Source: Cheilinus undulatus
Taxonomy: Eukaryota; Chordata; Actinopteri; Labriformes; Labridae
Assembly (NCBI RefSeq): GCF_018320785.1
Contig: NC_054867.1
Span: 22,013,855-22,077,854 of the forward strand
DNA length: 64,000 nucleotides
Direction of reading: 5' to 3'
The position numbers and the translations under genes were made by a program. This document shows, in pieces, positions 26,501 to 35,219 of the stretch. Below the pieces are notes generated by a model. That model searched no databases and was not told the DNA's origin. It saw only the letters and a program-made list of their open reading frames with translations. Every line of letters starts with the position of its first letter. Within the stretch, counting starts at the first letter, position 1.

Positions 26501-27857
26501 TATTGTTTGAAAATATATAAAAACTTAAATATTTCTATGTATCATCCAATCCAATTCACTTTGCAACAGCAGGCATAACACCAGATGAAAAACCACAAAA
26601 GGTACATAAACCCATGAAAGCACACAACACTAAATATTTCATGGGAAAATACACCTCGAATAAAAGTCTATTCAAGACATCTTTTTAAAACTTGTCTTTG
26701 TCCTGATCTGTTTTTTTTTTCTGCTGTGTTTTGGCAGAAAACAGCACTCCTTCACTCAGGCCAGTTAGAGTTAAGAGTGTGGAAGATTGAGTAACAGTCA
26801 GAGAGAAAGAGGAAATAAGTCAGTGCACCAGTTCCTGTCACTTCTTTAGCACTTGACAGCTAAATGCATTAGACTGCAATGTTCAAGCTACATGTGAAAC
26901 CAACCCAAAGCAAGATAAAAATGGCAATCAAATGGTGTTTCTTAAAGCTGTGTGGGTTGCTCAATAGCATCATGATGTTCTTATATTTTCTTATCTTTTC
27001 TCTTACTTGTGCTGAGCTTTATACAGATCTGTGCAATATGGGTGATGTGCAATACATGTTCTGTGGTTTTCTGGTTTGAATTGGTATATGCTTTTCTGTT
27101 TTGATTGTTTGTTTCTATTCTTTGATTATTCATTTTTAAAAGCAGGAAATGTATAACAACTGGAGTCAAAAACAAATTTCCCTATGGGGACAGTTCTGTT
27201 CATCGTATGGTATCATAGTACATAACCTACATGACCTATCACTTCAGGAACTCAAGCCAGAGAAGTGTGTATTTACAAAGTGAGAACAATGGCAAAGATC
27301 ACATCAACACTCATGAGGAGGAAAGATAAGTCATGTGTAATCTGTTGGCAATGATTACATCATTAAACTACCTGACTGCAGTGTTGGACTGAGTGTTATT
27401 TCAGCGAAGCCACAGATGTGGGGATGTACCAGTGAAGCTGAGAAAAACAGTTTAACCACAGAGAGGGCACAAACATATCAGCTCTGACATTTCTGCATGC
27501 ACACAAAAACCTTGATGCAAATAAGAACTGATATGTGTTCCTGTTTTTGTCTGCCCTTTTCATTTAATATTTCAAATGTTAAAGGTTTCTCAGTCTGACA
27601 GGTGGACACACCAACATGTACGATCGTGAGCACACATGTGAAAATACCCAGCCTGAATCACAGTTTCAGTAGTCTCAGGGGCTCCAGCACACTTGCCTGC
27701 AGCTTTGAGATCTCTCCTCCTCCTCTTCCTCTCCTCTCACTCCAAATTGCTCTCCCTCCTCGCTGGCCTTCTGCCCCTCACCATCCTCCTCTTCCTCTCC
27801 CCCTCGCACGGCCGTCCACGTCCATTTGGCCCATGACACCGGTGACAGCCAAGACAT
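8990..27857 (-). CDS. tacc1: Transforming acidic coiled-coil protein 1 (TACC1), complete coding region in 13 exons
   Basis: Joined exons (minus strand, 5' to 3'): 27857-27697, 24850-24741, 22263-20898, 17089-17026, 16430-16241, 14328-14270, 13862-13731, 13633-13557, 13431-13388, 11205-11042, 10944-10838, 10724-10604, 9055-8990. All phases agree and the total is 2661 nt, about 886 residues (mammalian TACC1 is about 805). The N-terminus has the TACC1 signature [16 protein letters not shown], followed by [19 protein letters not shown]-type repeats, [11 protein letters not shown] and the C-terminal TACC coiled coil. These N-terminal and middle motifs separate TACC1 from TACC2 and TACC3. Family knowledge: TACC proteins bind ch-TOG/XMAP215 and Aurora A and act at centrosomes and microtubule plus ends. 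The start is the only ATG before the signature. Intron 1 has a GC donor. Many introns carry transposons. Confidence 0.96.
9733..10191. mobile_element. Tc1/mariner-type MITE in tacc1 intron 12
   Basis: Inverted ends CAGTTGTGTGCATAAGTTTT and CAGTTCTGTGCAGGACTTTT, each followed by AGGCATG, enclose 459 bp without a transposase. The left flank is TA. No long reading frame remains, so the element is non-autonomous. Confidence 0.7.
10604..13862 (-). CDS. tacc1: tacc1 exons 7-12, C-terminal TACC coiled-coil domain
   Basis: Exons 7-12 (with exon 13 at 8990-9055) encode the most conserved part of the protein, residues about 680-886. Visible anchors are [101 protein letters not shown] and [14 protein letters not shown]. 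The last exon adds [21 protein letters not shown] and a stop. The heptad pattern is typical of the parallel TACC coiled coil that binds XMAP215-family proteins. Spacing is tight except for transposon-filled introns at 11.2-13.4 kb. Confidence 0.95.
11451..11976 (+). mobile_element. Tc1-type MITE retaining the transposase start
   Basis: 526-bp element flanked by a perfect TA duplication, with ends CAGTGCTTAACAAATGTATT and CAGTGATTAACAAATTTATT, each continuing AGACCACC. Inside, a reading frame begins [20 protein letters not shown] and runs a few more residues before hitting the far end. It is an internal-deletion derivative of the same family as the element at 18.3-20.5 kb. Confidence 0.85.
12297..12789. 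mobile_element. non-autonomous DNA transposon with CACTATATGGACAAA-type ends
   Basis: The left end CATTATATGGACAAAAGTAT is matched by an inverted right end (CACTATATGGACAAATACC on the minus strand), enclosing about 493 bp. There is no intact transposase frame. This terminus type is common in fish DNA transposons; the superfamily is not assigned here. Confidence 0.6.
13080..13321 (-). repeat. dispersed repeat, copy 1 (CCTCCGCCAAGG family)
   Basis: Same family as 26075-26310 and 56660-56905. The consensus begins ACCTCCGCCAAGGAGGTTAT, contains AACTCAAAAAGTTATG and GATCCGGATCACC, and ends AATGGCGGAGGTCTGC. The ends form a short inverted repeat (CCTCCGCCA/TGGCGGAGG). Length about 240 bp; no coding capacity. 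Confidence 0.75.
15029..15456 (+). mobile_element. Tc1-type MITE, 428 bp, with TA duplication
   Basis: Ends CAGTGCATAATAAAAAGTAT and, inverted, CAGTGCTTACAAAAAGTATT, with TA on both sides. The interior contains ATGATGACAAAAGAACACTT, the first codons of a Tc1-type transposase, followed at once by a stop. It is a deletion derivative of the family at 25.2 kb and 53.9 kb. Confidence 0.85.
15578..15912 (+). mobile_element. teleost retroposon (SINE/LINE-tail type) with 12-bp target duplication
   Basis: A 335-bp insertion starting AGGGCGGCATGGCGGCGCAG and ending in an ATGG-repeat tail, flanked by the direct repeat GTTCCTCACTGC (15566-15577 and 15913-15924). The internal words GCATGTTCTCCCCGTG and AGGCTCCAGCAGGATAAGC are typical of a very abundant fish retroposon. 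A second copy lies at 29.6-30.5 kb on the other strand. Confidence 0.85.
18110..18297 (+). mobile_element. tRNA-derived SINE
   Basis: An A-box-like segment (AGTTGGTAGAGCAGGTG) and a B-box-like segment (GGGATTGATTCCCAG) at tRNA-like spacing are followed by a C/T-rich body and a poly(A) tail from about 18277. The 5' end is truncated or diverged. A partial 10-bp internal duplication (TCTAGTGCAT) is present. Confidence 0.7.
18300..20487 (-). mobile_element. Tc1-like transposon with decayed transposase, interrupted by a hAT element
   Basis: Minus-strand transposase pieces occur in order. A helix-turn-helix start [20 protein letters not shown] lies near 20059. The catalytic core ([51 protein letters not shown]) follows at 19105-18640. 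The D(Asp)-D-E layout of Tc1 is recognisable, but stops and frameshifts break it. The 5' terminus at 20487 (inverted: CAGAGCTTAGCAAATTTATT, then AGACCACC) matches the MITE at 11451. The other terminus seems lost near 18300. A 570-bp hAT element splits it at 19152-19721. Confidence 0.85.
19152..19721. mobile_element. non-autonomous hAT element nested in Tc1, perfect 8-bp duplication
   Basis: Terminal inverted repeats TAGGGATGCACTGAT and, inverted, TAGGGATGCACCGAT enclose 570 bp. The flanks are identical 8-mers GTTCCGTC (19144-19151 and 19722-19729), the target size of hAT transposases. Both inner ends contain GATACC/GGTATC-rich sequence. No transposase frame. Confidence 0.9.
20488..20582. repeat. 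(AT)n followed by (GA)n microsatellite
   Basis: About 9 AT units and then about 37 GA units with a few interruptions. The tract abuts the end of the Tc1 element, whose TA target may have seeded the AT tract. Confidence 0.95.
20898..22263 (-). CDS. tacc1: tacc1 exon 3, large acidic exon with SDP repeats
   Basis: A 1366-nt exon supplying about residues 91-545. It is acidic and Pro/Ala/Glu-rich; around residues 170-215 there is a low-complexity run of P-V-P/A-E-P units. Three SDP-type repeats are visible: [16 protein letters not shown] (about 284), [19 protein letters not shown] (about 447) and [16 protein letters not shown] (about 479). The acceptor is TTTCCTTCAG and the donor is AA|GTAAGT at phase 2. 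The next exon begins after TATAG at 17090 and restores the conserved [12 protein letters not shown] segment. Confidence 0.95.
22422..22435. promoter_or_regulatory. RFX X-box-like site in tacc1 intron 2
   Basis: GTTGCCATGGCGAT: a perfect left half-site and a two-mismatch right half-site of the RFX consensus GTTGCCATGGCAAC. It lies about 160 bp upstream of tacc1 exon 3. Confidence 0.3.
23280..23445. repeat. unclassified repeat-like segment ending in an 18-bp G run
   Basis: The stretch from CCGGATCAGGAGAGATGGGC to the G homopolymer at 23423-23440 is GC-richer than its surroundings and resembles a dispersed fish repeat. No termini or coding content could be defined. Confidence 0.3.
24532..24545. 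promoter_or_regulatory. RFX X-box-like site in tacc1 intron 2
   Basis: GTTTCCATGGCAAC differs from the RFX palindrome GTTGCCATGGCAAC at one base. It lies about 200 bp downstream of exon 2 in the direction of tacc1 transcription. Confidence 0.35.
25190..25735 (-). mobile_element. Tc1-like transposon fragment
   Basis: The minus strand reads [20 protein letters not shown], the start of a Tc1-type transposase, and continues briefly toward 25200. The 5' non-coding arm is at 25500-25735. The catalytic part is missing. It is the same family as 15029-15456 and 53943-54827. Confidence 0.75.
26075..26310 (+). repeat. dispersed repeat, copy 2 (CCTCCGCCAAGG family)
   Basis: Plus-strand copy of the repeat at 13080-13321, beginning TACCTCCGCCAAGGAGGTTA and ending AATGGCGGAGGTCTGC. 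It lies in tacc1 intron 1. Confidence 0.8.
27697..27857 (-). CDS. tacc1: tacc1 exon 1 (N-terminal signature)
   Basis: Codes for 53 residues plus two bases. It begins [20 protein letters not shown], the conserved TACC1 amino terminus, then runs into a Glu-rich stretch. The exon must end at 27697, where the following intron begins GCAAGT: only this junction joins in frame to the next exon's SSDSEEHF. The nearby GT six bases later would create an immediate stop after splicing. Confidence 0.92.
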
Positions 27858-28477
27858 CCCTCCTCCTCTTCCTACAAGGGTTCTTCAACCCTCTGTCGAC
27901 TCAAGTGTTCACTGAAAGTGTTTCCAGAGCTTGACAGATCCTTTTCTGTGCGTTTCTTCCTCAGATTCCCACCCTGCCAACAGCTCTCACATCTTTCCAA
28001 AGAGTCTCTCTTCACATGAGTTCCTTTTTTCTCATAAAAGGAAAAAGACATAGCTTAACAGCTCCTCTGTCTGTAAATTCTCACTGTGTAGATTAAAAAA
28101 TGTATCTGCTTACTCTATCTTCTCTTCTTTTTTTTCCAGTCACGCACCCTCTTCCTCTGCCTCTGTGGCAAAATACCACAGCTCTGATCAGCTGGGTTTC
28201 CAAATGCTGCTCTCACCCTCTCCTCCTCTGAAACCTCCCTCCAACCGTTCCCTTCCACCTCGGGCCGGTCCACTGACGAAAAGCACAGTGGGGGAGGCAG
28301 GAAGCTTGAAGCGCTACAAGCAAACACAGCCTCCCTTTACTCAAATAAACCAGTTCCCCCTGTGGCTGGAGAATGGTACGTCCCTGTCAGACCGCTCATG
28401 CACTCTGAAGCAGGAGGAGGGAGTCAGAAAACAAACATAGAAGGAAGAGAAGAGGAGGAGCTGAACTGTTGGGGCTC

Positions 28478-28492
28478 CACACTTTATAGCCC
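28478..28492 (-). promoter_or_regulatory. tacc1: possible TATA-containing tacc1 promoter
   Basis: On the minus strand the sequence GGGCTATAAAGTG lies about 620 bp upstream of the tacc1 start codon. If it is the TATA element, transcription would begin near 28450 and give a purine-rich 5' UTR. A spliced upstream exon cannot be excluded. Confidence 0.3.
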
Positions 28493-29033
28493 AAAGAGAG
28501 GTTAGGAATGTGGGGCTGGATTTTGAAGCCTCCTCTGCTCCCCCGGGCAGTTTAACCACTAACTGTTTCTCCCATCCGTAGGCAGGCATGCATGACCAGG
28601 GGAACCAGTTCTGTTAGCCTCAGGAGATCTACCTGGCTGGATTGAATTTGTCTGAGAGAACAGCTCAAACCACTGCGCTGACAGCAAGGGATTGCCTTGA
28701 ATGCACTCATTAACAGATGGTTAAAACCCCATTGTACCATCTGACACGCGTACAAATTGCTAATCAACAATAAAGGAGACTGTTCTCCAAATAAACGACA
28801 GCAAAGGCAAAGCCATCAAGTTCGGCCAACAGAGGACTCTGTGTAAATCAAAAAGCACATTACAGGCTGAACAAAAACAGTTGATAAAAAATAGCCAGAG
28901 GTAATAACTATTACAGTCTATTACTTACATGTGAGCTAATGGCAGTGCAATGCTAATCTTTTTAAATCATACCTCTTAATTTGATCCTAGCAATTGTGTC
29001 TGCCGCAGAGAAATCATCTCACAATGTCTTAAA

Positions 29034-29252
29034 GCATTGGTTCCCAATCCGTGACCCCCCAGGTTGGGCTTTAGATAAGACAAGGATGCATATGCCTTTT
29101 TTAGGGTTTTATCATTGAAACAATTAAAATTTATGTTGATTTTGGTGGCAGTATGTCACCGTTTCTTCTCTCTTGGGTCCTGGGGGGGCTCTGCTTTTCT
29201 TAAGTAAATGTAGGGGGGGCTGCAAGGAAAGATAACTGGGAAACACTGTCTT
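29034..29252. mobile_element. hAT-like MITE fragment
   Basis: The ends GCATTGGTTCCCAATCC and, inverted, GACAGTGTTTCCCAGTT resemble the CAGTGGTTCCCA termini of Charlie-type hAT elements. The interior (TCTCTCTTGGGTCCTG, TTTTCTTAAGTA) recurs at 50.09-50.24 kb. Confidence 0.55.
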
Positions 29253-29597
29253 AAAGCATGCTGTAAGGAAGAACTGGCACTTTTCTTCAAAATGTTGATT
29301 ATGCCTCCTCTCTGTAACCTTTCAGACCTGAGGTGTTCCCCAGGGCTACATCCTTGGCCTATTGCTGTTCTTATAGCCATGCTCCTGCAATCAAAATTAT
29401 TTACCATAAGTCACATAACTAATACTCACATTTAAGGCACTGAAACAATAGCCTACATACATCAATGTCTCAGTTTTAAGAGATCCCATGCTGAAGGTCC
29501 CAAATCATTCTCTTTTCTTATCTTATTATGTGGTATTTTATATTTCATTATCTGTACTTTTACTGGCCTTATTTATTTAACTTTGTTGAGCTGAATT

Positions 29598-30518
29598 TGT
29601 CCATCCATCCATTTTCTATACCACTTATCCTGTCGGGGGTCAAGGGGGACTGGAGCCTATCCCAGCTGTCATTGGGTGATAGGCAGGGTACACCCTGGAC
29701 TAGCGATGGGCTGTTCGTGAACGACCCGCTTCAAAGAGCCAGCTCTTTATGTTAACGAGAAGAGCTGGATCCTGTTTGAGAGCAGTTTTTTATCACTATA
29801 AATATCATTTACTTTTATTATTTTTATGTTAGTTGTTTGTGTGTTATGTCATTGATTAGTAGGAATGATATATTCAACATAAACTTCCACAGGCACATCC
29901 CACATTAGGGACACAAGCTTGATTGTATGACATTGATGTTTTATATCAAGTGTGTCATATAGTCCAGCCGGTGAGCAGATTTCATTCGGCCCACAAGGTG
30001 TTTTGAGGGGGACAGCATATTCTTAAAAAAATAATAGCATGATATCTTCATCAATTCAAAAAAATTGAGCACAGTTAGACTAAAATACTAGCAAAAATAT
30101 CAATTATAAGTCATGACATTGCTAAATCTGGCAGGTCAGATGAACATAATTGGCACCCGAATGAGGAGCTGTTTGGATCCGAAAGAGCCAGCTCTTCTTG
30201 CTGAGCCAAACTAAATGATCCAGACCACTGAAAAGAGCCAAAATCCCCATCACTACCCCGGACAGGGCGCCAGTCAACCACAGGGCTGATATATAGAAAT
30301 ACACAACCAGGCATGCTCACACTTATAACCAGTCACCAATTAACCTAATGAGCATGTCTTTGGTGGTGGGAGGAAGCCGGAGCACCTGGAGAGAACCCAT
30401 GCATGCACGGGGAGAACATGCAAACTCCACACAGAAAGGCCCTGACCGGGAAGCGAACCAGGGTCCTCCTTGCTGTGAGGCAACAGCGCTGACCCCTGCA
30501 CCGCTGAGCAGCTCATGT
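29598..30518 (-). mobile_element. teleost retroposon, second copy, split by a hAT element
   Basis: Reverse-strand counterpart of the retroposon at 15578-15912: the CCATC tail is at 29598 and the 5' part is near 30518. It is interrupted exactly at 29701-30255 by a hAT element. Removing the insert and one 8-mer restores the continuous repeat. Confidence 0.85.
29701..30255. mobile_element. non-autonomous hAT element nested in a retroposon
   Basis: Ends TAGCGATGGGCTGTTC and, inverted, TAGTGATGGGGATTTTGGCT; 555 bp. The flanks are CCCTGGAC (29693-29700) and CCCCGGAC (30256-30263), an 8-bp target duplication with one change. AGAGCCAGCTCTT motifs near both ends are typical of this hAT family. No transposase. 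Confidence 0.88.
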
Positions 30519-33500
30519 TTAATTTGAGGTTGTTATTTAAAAAAAAACTTTTAAAATAAATTACCTTAAGATTTGAATTAGGTCTGAACAATTTTGGAAA
30601 AAAATATCTGATTGGGATTTTTTTTTTTACTTATGTTACAAATACAATATGAATTGTTGTAGTTAAGGGAATGATTATTTTTAAGTCAATCTTATTTTAA
30701 TTACGAAAAACATTTAACAAAATTATGAAAGTAGGAATGTTTGGAAACTATTTTAAAATGTGAAACTTTAATGTTTGAATAATGTTTAGAGCACAAAATC
30801 TCTACTGCAAAATATGTTTTTATTTTAAATGGTATTTTGGCACATTTCAGGTTAAAGAAATTTTGCGCTATCTGTGATTTGAAAATTGCAGTAGAAGTAG
30901 GATTTGAAGATACAAAGCTTTTCAGTTAATGCAATCAAGAAAATAACATGGTACAGGCTGATATCGACAGGTATTTGAATGAGTCGTTGCATTTAGTCTA
31001 AGATGATTTAGTCATTTTGATTTGTACCTTGATGATATAGCTGAAGATTTTTGTGTTTGTGAGCTTGTTAATGTATCATGATCAAGCATCCTCTCTACGC
31101 TGTTTTGTAATAACCTCTCTCTAGAAGCTCCTTCAGGGTTTGACTTGGCCACACTGCAGCTTAGCTCCTCCCAAATTCCTCTGGAGAAACAGAGAAAAAT
31201 GTGCTTCAGTCAGGCTCAGAGTTTCCACATCGGACCAGAAAGGGTGGGGTTTGTCCTCTGCCCACTTATTAAAAGTCTGAGTGGTAGATCTGGAGGCTGA
31301 GGTGAAGGCGGGGGTAATCTCTGCTCGCATTGATCATGCTGAACAGCAGTCAGGGGGTAGTCTAAAGAGATTATCAACAAAGCCCCTGGATCATTTTTTC
31401 TCTTTATGCTGGGGTTTGTATATCTCTTTTTTCTCTGCCATCAAAAATCACAAGGCTTCTGAAGTCTCTGAACAGAGACAAGTTTTTTTTAAAGAAATGA
31501 TGAGCAGAAATCATCGTCTTGATGAACACATATTAGAGTTATAGACAAAGCTGTGATACCTGAGATTAGTTAGAGAGGTGGTGTGATAGTGGCAGTTATT
31601 TTTAACTCTAAACTGATGCATTAAAGTGGAAAAAGCATTCAACTCTTTGTTTCCATTAAGTCACCATTTTTCATCCTGCACTAGTGTTGAGCTGGGGACA
31701 GTAATAACTCATGGTAGCCAGGGATCAGTAGGTTATATAAGAACAGGATCATTTTAACATCCCCAAATTTGTGGCTATGTATTTACAGTAAATCAAAAAA
31801 ACACAAAAGAAACCTGAGCTGTTACCGCCATCTTCTCCTCTCCTGCCTGTCTAGTCTAAAAATGGCATCAGTAAACATCAGTACGTAGCTTGACAGTGCA
31901 GCTGTGTGTTTCAAGAAAAAACACTCAAACCTATTCTTCAAAGCTGCTCCAGCACCAACACAGCCACCAGAACTCCTGCCAAGGAGTTTGACATTCGTCC
32001 AAAGGTCCAAAACTAAACTGTGAAGAGCTCAGATTTCAAACAGAGGGATGAACACAAACGGGAGTTTTTGAGGAAAAGAAATTCACTAAAGATAGAAGTA
32101 AAGGAAAACATTGTGGCTCTCCTCACCTATTGTGAAATTATTCTCAGCTGGCACAGCAATTCAACTCTACCCATCTTTGTAAAATAAGACACCATTACTC
32201 TCAATGTGTAAGCCATAACATCCTGTAACAATATTGTTCAGCCCTGTAACTTCACAGCTCATGTGTTACAAAGAATGCAGCGGTGATAAAATGTTCACAT
32301 AAACACACGGTATATTTATGCTCTGCTAACAGTAAAATATTTTTAAACATATTTTCCTTGAATCATATTACAATAGTGGAGCCACCTTATTATATAACAT
32401 TCACCAAGTGCAGGCTAAAATAAGTGTAGACAGCGGAAGGAAGAGAATGACAAAGTGAGGAGGATAGTTGTGTCTTTAAGGAACAGAGGACAAAGAACAC
32501 CAGATTTAGACATGTTAGGAGATAATGTGTGCAACAGTTAGCCTCTGTTAGCATACAGCGGTTATGACTTTTGACTGCTGAGAGGGAAACTATAATCAAA
32601 CAGCAAATACACACAACTATAAGACTTAAGTAAAACAAATTAAACAATCATCATCAAGCAGCTGCACTCAAAGCTGATAGCTACTGACAGAATAGTTTTA
32701 CTTCAGGCCATGACCACATCCTGTAAAGGATAAGTATCATTGCAGGCCTAAAAAGTCTTCATGAAAAACAGAAAACTGATTCTCTGAGCTGTCAAAAGCA
32801 GAACCCCTGTGTTGCTACGCCATCTAGTGGTGAAAACGCATGTCAACGCAGGACCTAAAATGCTTTCTTTTTATCAATGTGGAGGGTTGGAAAGAGTGCA
32901 AGAAGTTTTAAAGTTAAAGAACAGTAACTTTAATTAAATGTACTTAAATATAAGTAAGATTTTTATGAATCAACTAAAGGAAAATTAATAGTAATTGATC
33001 TAGGCTATAGTTTACTCAAGGGAGTCCGGACTGTAGTCAACTTCGATATCCTGGCATTGATAGTCTTTGAAAAAAATCACATATTAATCACAACATATTT
33101 TGGAAATTCGGGATGTAATGAGGAATCCTTGTCTTTTTTGGCTGTGATCTATCATATGGAAGTGCCATCCAAACAAATAGCCACTTTCATGGAGTTTATA
33201 GAAAGCTTGGCTTTCCTCTTCTTGCTGTTTTTCTTCTTTCAGTCGTGGATTCTAAACATAATACAGAGCAATACTTCCTCCAAATAAACTTATATTAAAA
33301 CAAAGTAAAGGTTTTAAAAACAAATCAAAGTACAAGTACACACACATAAAAAAAATCAAAGTAGCGCAGGTAAATGTAATTATTGACTTTCTATCTGTCA
33401 ATTTAAATACTCATTTAAATGTGCAAAAGTAAACCAACACTTCAAATAGAACATCTACTATGATAATCTGCAAACTACTTCAATTACAATTGAAAGTTTC

Positions 33501-34279
33501 CCCCAAGTTTGGAGAACTTGCAGAAATTACTTTTTCTGTAATGTGCAGCATGGACAAATCTACTCAAGTAAAAGTAAAAAGTATTCAATTTATAGTTTAC
33601 TTTAAGTACTGAGGAGTTGTACGTTTAAATGTGATCTCTTCTTACTGGCAAGAACAGCAAGAGAACAGATCTCCAACCAGATTGTTCAGATTAGACATAT
33701 AGATATCAGCTAACAGATTTAAGAGTCAACGTGGTGGAATATGTGTTTGTCATTTGTAAAGCTGCTGGTATCAAATAAAATTAATGAGGTTTTTATTGGC
33801 TAAAGGGCATCAACGTGCTGTTTGCTTGAATTCATATGCTAATACAACACTGTACAATTTGCATATTTATAGATATTTCAGTAGAGTCAGACACTTAAAC
33901 TGACCTAAAATACCTAACACTTAATAAGCTGTTTAACGTCAATGTTATTCCTGACACAAATGCTGCACTTATATTAAGCTAAGCTAATAGACAGTTGGGC
34001 ATCAGGCTTACAGTACACTCCTCATTAAAAACATACAGGGCAGACAATTGTAGCAGTAAAAGCAGATTAAGTGCTGTAAATTGTTTTCTCACGTTTATCG
34101 GGCTCCATGGTTGTCGCTGGAACCAAATTAGACAATGAAAGTGAACAAACTGTAATGTAGAAATTGAAACAGTTTAGGGTAAAGGTTATACATTTTAAGT
34201 TGTAAATTTTGTCGATGGGTGGCAGCAAAGCTCTTCAGAGTGTCGGGGCTGAAAGCCCGCCAAACCAGAAGAAGAGGTA

Positions 34280-34320
34280 CTTCCGTTATGACGTAGTTAG
34301 CTTTTATGCTAAATGGCGGT
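34280..34320 (+). promoter_or_regulatory. aggf1: aggf1 promoter motifs (ETS, CRE, YY1)
   Basis: CTTCCG (ETS core, 34280-34285), TGACGTA (CRE-like, from about 34290) and AAATGGCGG (YY1, 34311-34319) are clustered just upstream of the aggf1 5' exon. No TATA box is seen, as expected of a broadly expressed gene. Confidence 0.5.
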
Positions 34321-34445
34321 TGCGAACAGGGTGGACAGTAAACATTACAGCGGTTCTAACTGTAACTGTCTAATTATCAACAAACATGTACTCGACTGTG
34401 TCGGAAATACAGAGTAGTTACAAAATTTCTATTTTCAACTTTCAG

Positions 34446-34507
34446 GTCAGTAAATGTCCCAGACGGAGCGAAAATTCCCCGCCGAGGAGACGAAAACGAA
34501 TCAAAGG
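34446..34507 (+). other. aggf1: probable aggf1 5' untranslated exon sequence with an upstream ORF
   Basis: A donor AAAGG|GTAAGA at 34508 pairs with the acceptor TTTTCAG at 35205-35211. After splicing, an ATG at 34454 opens a 20-codon upstream frame whose TGA overlaps the aggf1 ATG (TGATG). The start of this exon is uncertain; 34445/34446 reads both as a weak donor and as an acceptor. Confidence 0.45.
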
Positions 34508-35219
34508 GTAAGAGTGAACCAGAGGCAGTGATATCAGCGTAGTGTAGTCAAACTCTGCAGTTGATTTACTGTTGTCTACATGTCAGTGGGCTAATGTAAC
34601 AGTAGTGCTTGGTTAGACAATGTAGTTGATACAGTACGATGTAGTTGATATGTAAAAAGACATCTGCATCATCTGTATTCCGTCAGTTGTCGTCTTGGCA
34701 TCTATCCCCTGCTGTTTCCATGTGTTTTGATGTGTTGTTTGACGATGTATAATGCATAACGGCGCAGTCAAATAACGCTTAACAACTGCGATGCATAACG
34801 ATAGATGCTGGAGCTAACGAGTAACAGCATCAGAACGAAAAGAGGTACAGACACAGTCAAACGACACATCAGAATGGCTACGAGTAATTCAATAGTCAAA
34901 ACACTTCTTGACAATAAGGATAGTGTTGCAGTCAATCCACAAGAGCATGACAAGAAGAAAGCTAGGCTAAAGAGTTTATTTTAAAGCTAAATTTGTACAT
35001 AAATTGGCTCACGCCAGCCACCGACACCGATAGTGTCTGTTCAAGTGAGCAAAAGACACTGAAGAAACCGGTCTGTCACAACTAAAGGTACTGTCTGTAG
35101 TCTAATAGTAACAAAAAGATTAATCTCGGCACTTTCATAACCCCACATAAAAATGTCAGTATCGAAAGAAATATTCGCACCTGTGTTAAGTTTGAATGTT
35201 TAAATTTTCAGTTGAACTG

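Larger units (their letters stand above)
28790..34250. other. spacer between divergent tacc1 and aggf1
   Basis: Apart from the repeats listed separately (29.03-29.25 and 29.6-30.5 kb), this stretch is AT-rich without a recognisable gene. At 33.5-33.6 kb there is a repeat-like TACTCAAGTAAAAGTAAAAA motif common in fish dispersed repeats. The minus-strand frame at 31133-31330 has no convincing exon borders. Confidence 0.45.
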
